A stretch of DNA of 64,000 nt, taken from NCBI GenBank assembly GCA_003508835.1, contig PUFA01000068.1, positions 1 to 64,000 on the forward strand, given 5' to 3'. The DNA comes from Eonycteris spelaea (Eukaryota; Chordata; Mammalia; Chiroptera; Pteropodidae). This document shows, in pieces, positions 1 to 7,316 of this stretch. A program made the translations under genes and the position numbers. The notes under the pieces were generated by a model. That model saw nothing but the letters and a program-made list of their open reading frames with translations. It was not told where the DNA came from and did no database searches. How positions within the stretch are numbered: position 1 is the stretch's first letter; each line of letters opens with the position of its first letter.

Positions 1-28
1 TCCGATATATCTTTGTGGAACAATCTAG

Positions 29-34
29 TTTATT
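29..34 (-). promoter_or_regulatory. Candidate poly(A) signal of the kinase gene
   Basis: AATAAA on the minus strand (TTGTAATAAACTAG context), about 210 bp after the KA1 remnant stop. The 3' part of a MARK-type transcript would plausibly end here, with cleavage 10-25 bp further, at the very edge of the window. Confidence 0.5.
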
Positions 35-242
35 ACAAGATTCTGGGACAATTAAAAACTTTAATAAGAACCATCCTTCCCCACGAACATGGAACAAGAG
101 AGGAGCAGGGGTGAGGGGAATGGCCCCAGGCAAAACAGTCCAGTCTCTGAAGTTTCACCCAGGCGGGGGCCAAGGGGTAGATCTGCAGCGAGGGTGGCCT
201 CTTCTCTCGTCCTCCACAGAGGGCTCCAGGCATCCTCCAAGC
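35..242 (-). other. Inferred 3' untranslated region
   Basis: GC-moderate, non-repetitive sequence between the KA1 remnant and the AATAAA signal. It has no open frame with recognisable similarity and is taken as 3' UTR inherited with the retrocopy. This rests on position only. Confidence 0.4.
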
Positions 243-432
243 TCACCGGGGCGCAATGCTTCTGAAGGCCATGGAGATGTCCGGTACCATCTTGACTTGA
301 ATTCTGTGCAGAGAATTCTGGGGCAGTTTGCACAACTCTCATCATCCACTGGACCACATCCTTCACACACAGCGTGTAGTTGGTGCACTCCTCCCCCTTG
401 CAGTTGTTTGCATCCAGCCTCTGGCCAATCTC
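243..432 (-). pseudogene. MARK KA1 domain remnant, frameshifted
   Basis: Minus-strand translation gives EIGQRLDANNC, matching the start of the MARK C-terminal kinase-associated (KA1) region (EIRKVLDANNC in MARK3), then VVQWMM resembling LVQWEME. After a shift of one base near 331-346 it continues in another frame as KLPQNSLHRI and VKMVPDISMAFRSIA, matching the KLPRLSLNGVRFKRI / SGTSIAFKNIA core of KA1, and stops with TGA at 245-243 after SIAPR. The last residues of KA1 (KIANELKL in MARK) are missing. An in-frame TAG lies just before EIG. It lies over 1 kb beyond the stop of the kinase frame, so it is probably untranslated. It shows that the locus once carried a full MARK architecture. Confidence 0.7.
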
Positions 433-491
433 CTATACCACATTGCCAGCCATCCTGCAGCTCGGCCATTTTTTTTTTCTTTTTTTTTTCT

Positions 492-690
492 GAGAGTGGC
501 TTGAGCCCCCCAAAGCCTTTGTGGCCCAATACCACATTTCCAACCTCCATGGAGCTCAGCCATTTTCCTTTTTTTTTTTTTTTTTTTTTTTTTGAGAGTG
601 GCTTGAGCCTCCCAAAGCCTTTGTGGCCCAATACCACATTGCCAGTCTCCCTGGAGCTCAGCCTTTTTCTTTTTTCTTTCTTTTCTTTTC

Positions 691-741
<51 letters not shown>

Positions 742-1378
742 AGAGTGGCTTGAGCCCCTCAAAGCCTTTGTGGCCCAATACCACATTGCCAGCCTCCCTG
801 GAGCTCAGCCCTTTTCTTTTCTTTTCTTTTTCTTTCTTTTCTTTCTTTTCTTTTTCTTTCTTTTCTTTCTTTTCTTTTCTTTTCTTTTCTTTTCTTTCCT
901 TTCCTTTCCTTTCCTTTCCTTTCCTTTCCTTTCCTTTCTTTTCTTTCCTTTTCTTTCCTTTCCTTTCTTTTCTTTCCTTTTCTTTTCTTTTCTTTTCTTT
1001 TCTTTTCTTTTCTTTCCTTTCCTTTCCTTTCCTTTCCTTTCCTTTCCTTTCCTTTCCTTTCCTTTCTTTTCTTTCCTTTCTTTCCTTTTCTTTCCTTTCC
1101 TTTCCTTTCCTTTCCTTTCCTTTCCTTTCCTTTCCTCTTTTCTTTCTTTCCTCTTTTTTTTTCTTTTTCTCTTTCTCTTTCTCTTTCTTCTTTCTCTTTT
1201 TCTCTTCTCTTTCTCTTTCTCTTCTCTTTCTCTTTCTCTTTCTCTTCTTCTTTCTCTTCTCTTTTTCTTTTTCTTTTTTCTTTTTCTTTTTCTTTTTCTT
1301 TTTCTTTTTCTTTTTCTTTTTCTTTTTCGAGAGTGGCTTGAGCCCCGCAAAGCCTTTGTGGCCCTGCTGGGGCCTTCC
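492..1378 (-). repeat. Four copies of a poly(A)-tailed ~70-bp unit
   Basis: A unit with the plus-strand motif GAGAGTGGCTTGAGCC starts at 492, 594, 741 and 1329. The first three run about 70 bp to GGAGCTCAGCC; the fourth is cut after about 50 bp. Each is preceded on the plus strand by a T-rich tract, so on the minus strand each ends in an A tail. The distal part of the unit (CTGGCAATGTGGTAT on the minus strand) recurs just before the KA1 remnant near 435-460, so the units look like local duplications of MARK-derived sequence rather than a known SINE. Confidence 0.75.
812..1328. repeat. Long poly-pyrimidine tract (CTTTC/CTTTT/TCTTTT)n
   Basis: About 515 bp of almost pure C/T on the plus strand with drifting periods: CTTTTCTTTT, then CCTTT, then CTCTTTCT, then CTTTTT. 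It contains no stop codons in several frames and so gives low-complexity Phe/Ser or Lys/Arg/Glu open frames that are not genes. It lies between the kinase stop codon and the KA1 remnant. Confidence 0.95.
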
Positions 1379-1454
1379 ACAGGTAATCATAACGGTTTCA
1401 CTTTGTTGCTACGCTTTTTAAAGGATGGCCTACAGCAGAAGTGCAATATAAAGT

Positions 1455-3650
1455 TTAAACACCTCCTAGCCACCCCGTGTCTGGCCTGTCTACCTCCAGA
1501 GGAAGAGGTTGGGATCTTGTTCTCCTCTTCGCTTCCCTCTGGGGCTCCGTTGCTGCCGGTGGTGTGGGAGCCCAAAGGGCCATGCTGGGTGGCAGAGCTG
1601 GGGTGTCATTCTTCAGTTCTAGACCAGCTGGGGTGGTGGTGCTCCCCAACTCTGGTTGGAGTACAGGAGTGCTGGTGCCCGACTCCGGTCGCTGTGCGGC
1701 GGTGGTGCCCGACTCAGGTCGGGGTGCGGCGGCGGCGGTGCCCGACTCAGGTCGGGGTGCGGCGGCGGCGGTGCCCGACTCAGGTCGGGGTGCGGCGGCG
1801 GCGGTGCCCGACTCAGGTCGGGGTGCGGCGGCGGCGGTGCCCGACTCAGGTCGGGGTGCGGCGGCGGCGGTGCCCGACATGCGTCGGGATGCGGCGGTGG
1901 CGGTGCCCGACACCCGTCGGGATGCGGCGGTGGTGGTGCCCCACACCCGTCTGGGTGCGGCGGTGGTGGTGCCCGACTCAGGTCGGGGTGCGGCGGCGGC
2001 GGTGCCCGACACGCGTCGGGATGCGGCGGTGGCGGTGCCCGACACCCGTCGTGATGCGGCGGTGGTGGTGCCCCACACCCGTCTGGGTGCGGCGGTGGTG
2101 GTGCCCGACTCCGGTCCGGGTGCGGCGGCGGTGGTGCCCCACACCCGTCGGGGTGCGGCGGCGCGGGTGCACGACTCCGGTCGGGGTGCGGCGGCGGGGG
2201 TGCCCGACTCCGGCCCGGGTGCGGCGGGGGGGTGCCCGACTCCGATCGGGGTGCGGCGTTGGGGGTGCCCGACTCCAGTCGGGGTGCTGCGGGGGGTGCC
2301 CGACTCCCGTTGGGGTGCGGCGGTGGGGGTGCCCGACACCCGTTGGGGTGCGGCGGTGGTGGTGCCCGACACCCGTTGGGGTGCGGCGGTGGTGGTGCCC
2401 GACACCCGTTGGGGTGCGGCGGTGGTGGTGCCCGACACCCGTTGGGGTGCGGCGGTGGTGGTGCCCGACGCCCGTTGGGGTGCGGCTGTGGTGGTGCCCG
2501 ACTCCGGTTGGTGTATGGGAGCGATGGTCGTCCGCTCCGGGCTGGCTGTGGGACTGGCTGGCTTTCTGGCCTTCGGGTCCGATGCCTGGATGCTGTGAGT
2601 TAAGGAAGGAGTGCAGCTGCCAAGGAACGACTCCGACGAACGAGAGGACCTCACTATGATCGTCCGGCCCTTCATTTTGGATGCTTGGTGACTTAGCATG
2701 AGATAAGTGGCCATGATTTCATCATACCTCTTGCCTCTAACAGCCTCCACAATTTGTTCCTCTTGAAACCCCAGTTTTCTCATTATCTGCATCACCTGAG
2801 TGTTTATAAAGTTGCAGGGCGGCTCTCTATACGGCTTGAGTTCTTCCTTCTGCCCCATATTTATCCACCTCTCTTTCATAATTTCTTCGAGCGTTCCTCT
2901 CTTGTCGGGGTCAAGGGTCAAACATATTTTTAAAATTCTCTCCAGCTCACGGGTAATGAAATAAGGTACGCTGTATTTCCCTTTCAGAATTTTCTTCCGT
3001 ATTTCTTTAAAATCGTCTGCCACAAATGGCAACTTGCCGATCACTGTTTCGTAGAGAATAACTCCCAGGCTCCATATGTCAACGCCGGGTCCGTGGTAAC
3101 CTTGCCCCAGGAAGACTTCTGGGGCGACATAAGGGAGGCTGCCGCAAAAGGTACTCAGTTTATGGCCAACATACTCATTGCTTAACCCAAAGTCTGCTAT
3201 TTTTACGTTCAGATCAGAGTCAAGAAGGATGTTCCCCGGCTTTAGGTCTCTATGAATGATGCCCCTTTCATGACAGTAATGAACGGCGGATACCAGTTGC
3301 CGGAAGATGCCTTGGGCCTGGTGCTCCATCATTCTGCCACACTCCACGAGGTAGGTGAACAAGTCCCCTCCTTCCACAAGTTCCATGATTAGAAATAATG
3401 TGTTCTGGGTATCAATGACCTCAAATAACGTCACTATGTTGGGATGGTTCAGGCATTTCATAGAACTGATTTCCCTACATGGTCTGTAGCACCCGTGCCG
3501 ATTTATAACTTTTATAGCCACCTCCGTGCCGGTCAAAAGGTGCCGAGCCAACCTCACTTTTGCAAAACTGCCCTCACCGATCGTATTAAGGAGTTTGTAG
3601 TGCCCAATGCGGGCCTCCTCCTCAGAGATGGCTGTAAGGTTATATGCCAT
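1455..3650 (-). CDS. MARK/Smok-like Ser/Thr protein kinase with UBA domain and repeat tail
   Basis: The 731-aa product is an intronless MARK/AMPK-related kinase closest in layout to sperm motility kinases. Kinase domain, about residues 18-263: glycine loop GEGSFAKV (25-32), VAIK lysine K47, helix-C E60, HRDLKPGN with D135 and N140, DFG D153, activation loop LSTFCGS with T167 in an LKB1-type L-x-T context, and APE 176-178. All catalytic residues are present. Compared with MARK3, about 5 residues are missing between beta-3 and helix C, and MARK KAEN is KPGN. A UBA domain follows (about 283-322, ending YDEIMATYLML). From about residue 395 the tail is 11-residue repeats of PESGTAAAAPR type. An in-frame ATG lies 60 bp upstream (3710), but 3650 was chosen because it has a near-perfect Kozak context (CCACCATGG) and begins the usual short leader. 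KA1 is not in this frame. Known for the family: Smok proteins are testis-expressed MARK derivatives lacking KA1. Expression here is inferred only from the open frame and intact motifs. Confidence 0.8.
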   Translation of the reverse strand: MAYNLTAISEEEARIGHYKLLNTIGEGSFAKVRLARHLLTGTEVAIKVINRHGCYRPCREISSMKCLNHPNIVTLFEVIDTQNTLFLIMELVEGGDLFTYLVECGRMMEHQAQGIFRQLVSAVHYCHERGIIHRDLKPGNILLDSDLNVKIADFGLSNEYVGHKLSTFCGSLPYVAPEVFLGQGYHGPGVDIWSLGVILYETVIGKLPFVADDFKEIRKKILKGKYSVPYFITRELERILKICLTLDPDKRGTLEEIMKERWINMGQKEELKPYREPPCNFINTQVMQIMRKLGFQEEQIVEAVRGKRYDEIMATYLMLSHQASKMKGRTIIVRSSRSSESFLGSCTPSLTHSIQASDPKARKPASPTASPERTTIAPIHQPESGTTTAAPQRASGTTTAAPQRVSGTTTAAPQRVSGTTTAAPQRVSGTTTAAPQRVSGTPTAAPQRESGTPRSTPTGVGHPQRRTPIGVGHPPAAPGPESGTPAAAPRPESCTRAAAPRRVWGTTAAAPGPESGTTTAAPRRVWGTTTAASRRVSGTATAASRRVSGTAAAAPRPESGTTTAAPRRVWGTTTAASRRVSGTATAASRRMSGTAAAAPRPESGTAAAAPRPESGTAAAAPRPESGTAAAAPRPESGTAAAAPRPESGTTAAQRPESGTSTPVLQPELGSTTTPAGLELKNDTPALPPSMALWAPTPPAATEPQREAKRRTRSQPLPLEVDRPDTGWLGGV
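1655..2513 (-). repeat. 33-bp coding minisatellite, about 26 units
   Basis: GC-rich tandem repeat with core GTGCCCGACTCAGGTCGGGG on the plus strand and a 33-bp period. It encodes the 11-residue units of the kinase tail on the minus strand. Units 1870-2001 and 2002-2133 form a duplicated 132-bp higher-order block of four units. Because the period is a multiple of three, unit gain or loss keeps the frame. The plus strand is also free of stops across it, so plus-strand open frames here are by-products. Confidence 0.92.
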
Positions 3651-3655
3651 GGTGG
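3643..3655 (-). promoter_or_regulatory. Kozak start context
   Basis: On the minus strand the start codon reads GTCCACCATGGC, with purine at -3 and G at +4. This favours initiation here over the upstream in-frame ATG at 3710, whose extra 20 residues (ending ERSQRST) resemble nothing in MARK kinases. Confidence 0.6.
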
Positions 3656-3715
3656 ACCTCTGACTACGCTCACTTACGGCACTAACTATGAGCACAAACT
3701 GTGCCAACAAAGAAT

Positions 3716-3925
3716 ACTAACTACACTAACTACGATAATACTAACAATACTAACTATACTTACTAACAATGCTAATAAATGATACTATCTATACTATGCT
3801 AATTGATACTAACAATACTATACTTACTAACTATGCTAATAAATAATACTAATAAGCAACGCTAACAATACTAACGATACCAATGTTAATTCTACTAAAA
3901 GTACTAACGGTGCTAACAATACTAA
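3716..3925. repeat. Degenerate (ACTAAC/AATACTAAC)n array
   Basis: Repeated ACTAAC, AATACTAAC and TGCTAATAAA words with irregular 6-15 bp spacing, directly upstream of the kinase reading frame on the minus strand. A second small patch follows at 4009-4029. Confidence 0.85.
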
Positions 3926-4080
3926 CTGAAAAATTTAAATAAAAAAATAAGAAAAAATTTAAATAAAAAAATAAGAAAAATTTAAATAAAAAAATAAGAA
4001 AAAACGGTACTAGCTAACAATACTAACTGAAAAATTTAAATAAAAAAATAAGAAAAAATTTAAATAAAAAATAAGGTAAA
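3926..4080. repeat. AATTTAAATAAAAAAATAAG tandem repeat
   Basis: About five copies of a roughly 24-bp A-rich word (AATTTAAATAAAAAAATAAG), interrupted by a short stretch of the ACTAAC array at 4009-4029. Confidence 0.85.
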
Positions 4081-4100
4081 TAAAAAGAATAAATATAAAA

Positions 4101-4800
4101 AGGACAAAAGAACAAAGGGGAATATAAAATGAAATAAAAGGAAAATAAAAAGAAAAATATGGAAAAAAGGACAAAAGAACAAAGGGGAATATAAAATGAA
4201 ATAAAAGGAAAATAAAAAGAAAAATATGGATAAAAGGACAAAAGAACAAAGGGGAATATAAAATGAAATAAAAGGAAAATAAAAAGAAAAATATGGATAA
4301 AAGGACAAAAGAACAAAGGGGAATATAAAATGAAATAAAAGGAAAATAAAAAGAAAAATATGGAAAAAAGGACAAAAGAACAAAGGGGAATATAAAATGA
4401 AATAAAAGGAAAATAAAAAGAAAAATATGGATAAAAGGACAAAAGAACAAAGGGGAATATAAAATGAAATAAAAGGAAAATAAAAAGAAAAATATGGATA
4501 AAAGGACAAAAGAACAAAGGGGAATATAAAATGAAATAAAAGGAAAATAAAAAGAAAAATATGGATAAAAGGACAAAAGAACAAAGGGGAATATAAAATG
4601 AAATAAAAGGAAAATAAAAAGAAAAATATGGAAAAAAGGGGTAAATAAAATGAAATAAAAGGAAAATAGAAAGAAAAATATGGAGAAAAGGACAAAAGAA
4701 AAAAGGAGAATGTAAAATGAAATAAAAGGAAAATAAAAAGAAGAAAAATATGGAAAAAAGGCCAAAAGAAAAAAGGGGAAAATAAAATGAAAATAAAGTG
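4101..4800. repeat. 67-bp A-rich minisatellite
   Basis: Units begin with AGGACAAAAGAACAAAGGGG. Starts at 4101, 4168 and 4235 give a 67-bp period; about eight near-identical units run to about 4636, then diverged ones to about 4800. The plus strand is nearly free of C and low in T, so the minus strand stays open for hundreds of codons as Phe/Ile/Leu/Tyr-rich frames. These are artefacts, because 67 is not a multiple of three and the repeat passes through all frames. A-rich simple sequence continues to about 4925. Confidence 0.95.
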
Positions 4801-4978
4801 AAAAAAAGAAGAAAAAAAAGAAAAGAGAACTAAAATAAAGAAATAAAGGAATAACAAAAAAAAATCAGAAAAAGAAAGAATAAAAACAAAAGGAAAAATA
4901 AGCAAAACAAGAATCAAAAAAGGGAAATAACAAGCTAACTGGTCCAATCCAACAGGTCACCATAAAGCTTCCTGGGCA

Positions 4979-5083
4979 CTACGGACAAAACCTTAGGCCA
5001 GTCAGGGCCTTATATAGCAGTTGTTAGTAGTAATTCCATCACAATGGTGCCTTATGAGGTCAGAGCAAGGCATGGACCAATCA
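4979..5083 (-). promoter_or_regulatory. Candidate TATA/CCAAT promoter for the kinase gene
   Basis: In a non-repetitive island (about 4930-5145) the minus strand has TATATAAG at 5016-5009, a CRE-like TGACCTCA near 5063-5056 and an inverted CCAAT box (TGATTGG) at 5083-5077, about 65 bp upstream of the TATA. A start site would fall near 4980, 1.3 kb before the start codon. The minus strand at 3717-3699 (TTTGTTGGCACAG) could be a splice acceptor removing the minisatellites. The motifs are seen; promoter function and the intron are inferred. Confidence 0.4.
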
Positions 5084-5147
5084 CGACTGGGGATAAACCC
5101 CAGTGGTTTTCTCACTTCTTGATCTCAAGACCCCTTTGCAGTTTATT

Positions 5148-5199
5148 AAAAAAAAAAGAAAAAAGAAAAAGAAAAGAAAAGAAAGAAAGAAAAAGAAAA

Positions 5200-5251
<52 letters not shown>

Positions 5252-5253
5252 AA
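5148..5253. repeat. (GAAA)n microsatellite
   Basis: Impure at the left, then a clean GAAA run in the last 50 bases. It marks the outer edge of the kinase-locus island and gives short Lys/Glu-rich false frames. Confidence 0.97.
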
Positions 5254-5639
5254 AGGACCCCAAAGACATTTTTGTTTATAAGAGATAATAAAGACTGATA
5301 TTTACTTTATTAGAAATTAAAATCTGTAAGACATTTCAGTGATCTTTTCATTTACAATTTGACAATCTGTAATAATTTTTGTTGTTTAAAGACTTGAGTG
5401 TCCACACTTAAAATATTCAATTCCTTTTTCTTAAAAATGGTGCTACAACTTTAATATAATGATATGATAGGAAAATTTGCTGTTCATAAGACAAGATGAA
5501 GTACATTATTAACATCCAAAGCTGAGAGGAGGTAGCTTTCGTTATATTTTTGCCTATAAGATTATGAGCAGATTTCTCATCAGAACCTATGGCAAGCAGG
5601 AGGTAGTGGGTTGATGTATTCAAACAGTTGAAGGAAGAA
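5254..5639. other. Unassigned AT-rich sequence
   Basis: No repeat family or gene recognised. The short minus-strand frame at 5417-5623 has no familiar motif. Confidence 0.5.
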
Positions 5640-6170
5640 AGCTATTAACCAAGAATCCTACATCTGGCAAAACGATCTGAAAATTGGCAGACTTTGAAAC
5701 CTTCATAGATAAACCAGGACTGAGAGAGTTGTCGCTTTGCCAGCCCTGCACGTATCAGCACATCCTTCAGGTTGGAATGAAAAGACACTGGCCAGAGACT
5801 CAAAGTCCTATGAAGAAATAAAAATCTCTGCTAAAACTAAATGCCTGGAAAATTATAAAAGCTAGTACTATTGTGACTTTGGTTTGTAGCTCGACTTTTT
5901 TGTTCTCTACTTGATTGAAGAGACTAATGTATTTTAAAAAAGATAATTGTTTACGTTTTTGGACACAGAATGTATAATTGTGATTAATTTGGTGACATTA
6001 ATACCAGGTTGGGGCCAGAGCTGTGAAGGAGCCGAGTTTTTATATGTTCCTGAAGTTAAGCTGGTACAGATTTATATAAGAATATTTTAACTTTAGGATG
6101 TTAGGTCATTCAGGTGACCAAAATATATTTCTCATATATAATAATAAATAAGTAAAGAAATAAATTAAAA
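5640..6170 (+). mobile_element. L1 5'-UTR fragment
   Basis: Contains old L1 5'-region words in order: AAGAATCCTACATCTGGCAA, a CCTTCAGG block, then GAGTTTTTATATGTTCCTGA with AAGTTAAGCTGGTA, typical of L1M-type 5' UTR. No ORF1 or ORF2 is attached. Confidence 0.5.
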
Positions 6171-6689
6171 TATAAAGTGACATTTATTCCATCAACCAGT
6201 AATTATTAAATCTTTTTTTTCCATATCTCCTGTGATCTACTCTTTTTGACCCTTTTGTTACAAACATTCTTTCTCCCTGGGAAATCTTAGCCATGCACAT
6301 TTTTCCTTTTCTTCTTCATCTACTGATTTCCAATTAAGTCAAGCTTTCATCTTACTTCTAAAACAACAATCCAATTTCTAACTCTTGGTTGGGGTGCCTC
6401 ATACTGAATATGTCTCGTAATGGAGTCTGTATCTTCCTCTGATCCAAACATATCTCATTTAGTGAAACATATAGCCAGCCTCACAAGGATGGTAGATCTG
6501 GAGTTGTCCCAAATCTTGCTACTCAAAGTATGACTCATGGGCCAGCTGTTTGTTGGAAACAGAATCTTAGTCCCCATTCAGACCTATTGAATCTGAATCT
6601 CCATTTTAACAAGACCAAGGATTCATAAGCACATCAAAGTTTGAGAAGCATTCTCCCTCAAACTCCATATATGATGGATAACTAATTGA
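6171..6689. other. Unassigned sequence
   Basis: Pyrimidine-leaning unique sequence. It may be the 5' extension of the L2 copy to the right, but no clear match was seen. Confidence 0.4.
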
Positions 6690-7224
6690 ATCTCTATTTT
6701 CTCTTTGAATTTCTCTATCAAGGACATCAAAATAACCTCCTGGGTGACCTTTCTGCCCTCAGTCTCTCTCCTATAGTTGATTCTTCATACTGATGTATAC
6801 TTATTATCCTAAAACATATGTCTTCTTGCACAAACTTTCAACTGCTTCCACAGCCCTGGAGGGTAAGTTCCAAAGGCCTAACTTGGAACCATGTCCTGCT
6901 TTTCTGTTTTTAACCCTCCATCACCCCCTTTCACATACTCACCCTCCAACCTTACTGATTTACTTTTACCTGAATACACATACACACGATTGTGTCATCC
7001 TTCATGCTGTTTCTTGTGAAACATCCTGTTGCCGCCTACTTTGTCAAAACCTTACTTAGCCTTTAAGGTCCAGCGTAAATAACTTGTCTTTCAAGAGTCC
7101 CCTTGAGCTTCTTACCTGAACTAGTCTCAAAACACATTGGCTGTCTCTATTTTGCCCCACTTTTATTCTACTTTGTGTGAAGCTTAAATCTTAGTACCTA
7201 GCAAAAGACATAGTATATAGTAAC

Positions 7225-7269
<45 letters not shown>

Positions 7270-7316
7270 CTATCTATCATCGATAGATATAGTAATTAAA
7301 TAAATGCATGAATGAA
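6690..7316 (+). mobile_element. LINE-2 3' end
   Basis: Carries the L2 succession of AACTTTCAACTGCTTCC, a CTGTTGCCGCC region, CCTTTAAGGTCCAGC (from CTTCAGGTCTCAGC), and a 3' end resembling AATAAATGCATGAATGAA. The TCTA microsatellite sits inside it just before the 3' end. Confidence 0.65.
7225..7278. repeat. (ATCT)n microsatellite
   Basis: About 11 perfect ATCT units followed by imperfect ones and a short inverted GATAGATA. It lies within the L2 3' end. Confidence 0.98.

Noticed and set aside
15..1421. Long plus-strand open frame rich in Phe/Ser/Leu, and Lys/Arg/Glu-rich minus-strand frames over the same stretch
   Set aside because: They are translations of pyrimidine or purine simple repeats between the kinase stop and the KA1 remnant, with no domain and no plausible start context.
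1477..2598. Plus-strand frames of 373 aa and others across the minisatellite
   Set aside because: They are antisense to the kinase tail. The 33-bp unit lacks stops in several frames, so the frames are by-products.
770..2659. 629-aa plus-strand open frame
   Set aside because: It joins the pyrimidine tract to the antisense of the minisatellite. It has low complexity and no recognisable domain.
3651..3710. Upstream in-frame ATG extending the kinase by 20 residues
   Set aside because: The downstream ATG has a near-perfect Kozak context and family-like start; the extension resembles no kinase leader.
4101..4700. Regular repeat spacing reminiscent of a CRISPR array
   Set aside because: Units are contiguous with no unique spacers, and the sequence is plainly mammalian; it is a minisatellite.
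4010..4947. Phe/Ile/Leu-rich minus-strand frames that look like membrane proteins
   Set aside because: They are produced by the C-poor 67-bp minisatellite read in all three frames. Hydrophobicity comes only from base composition.
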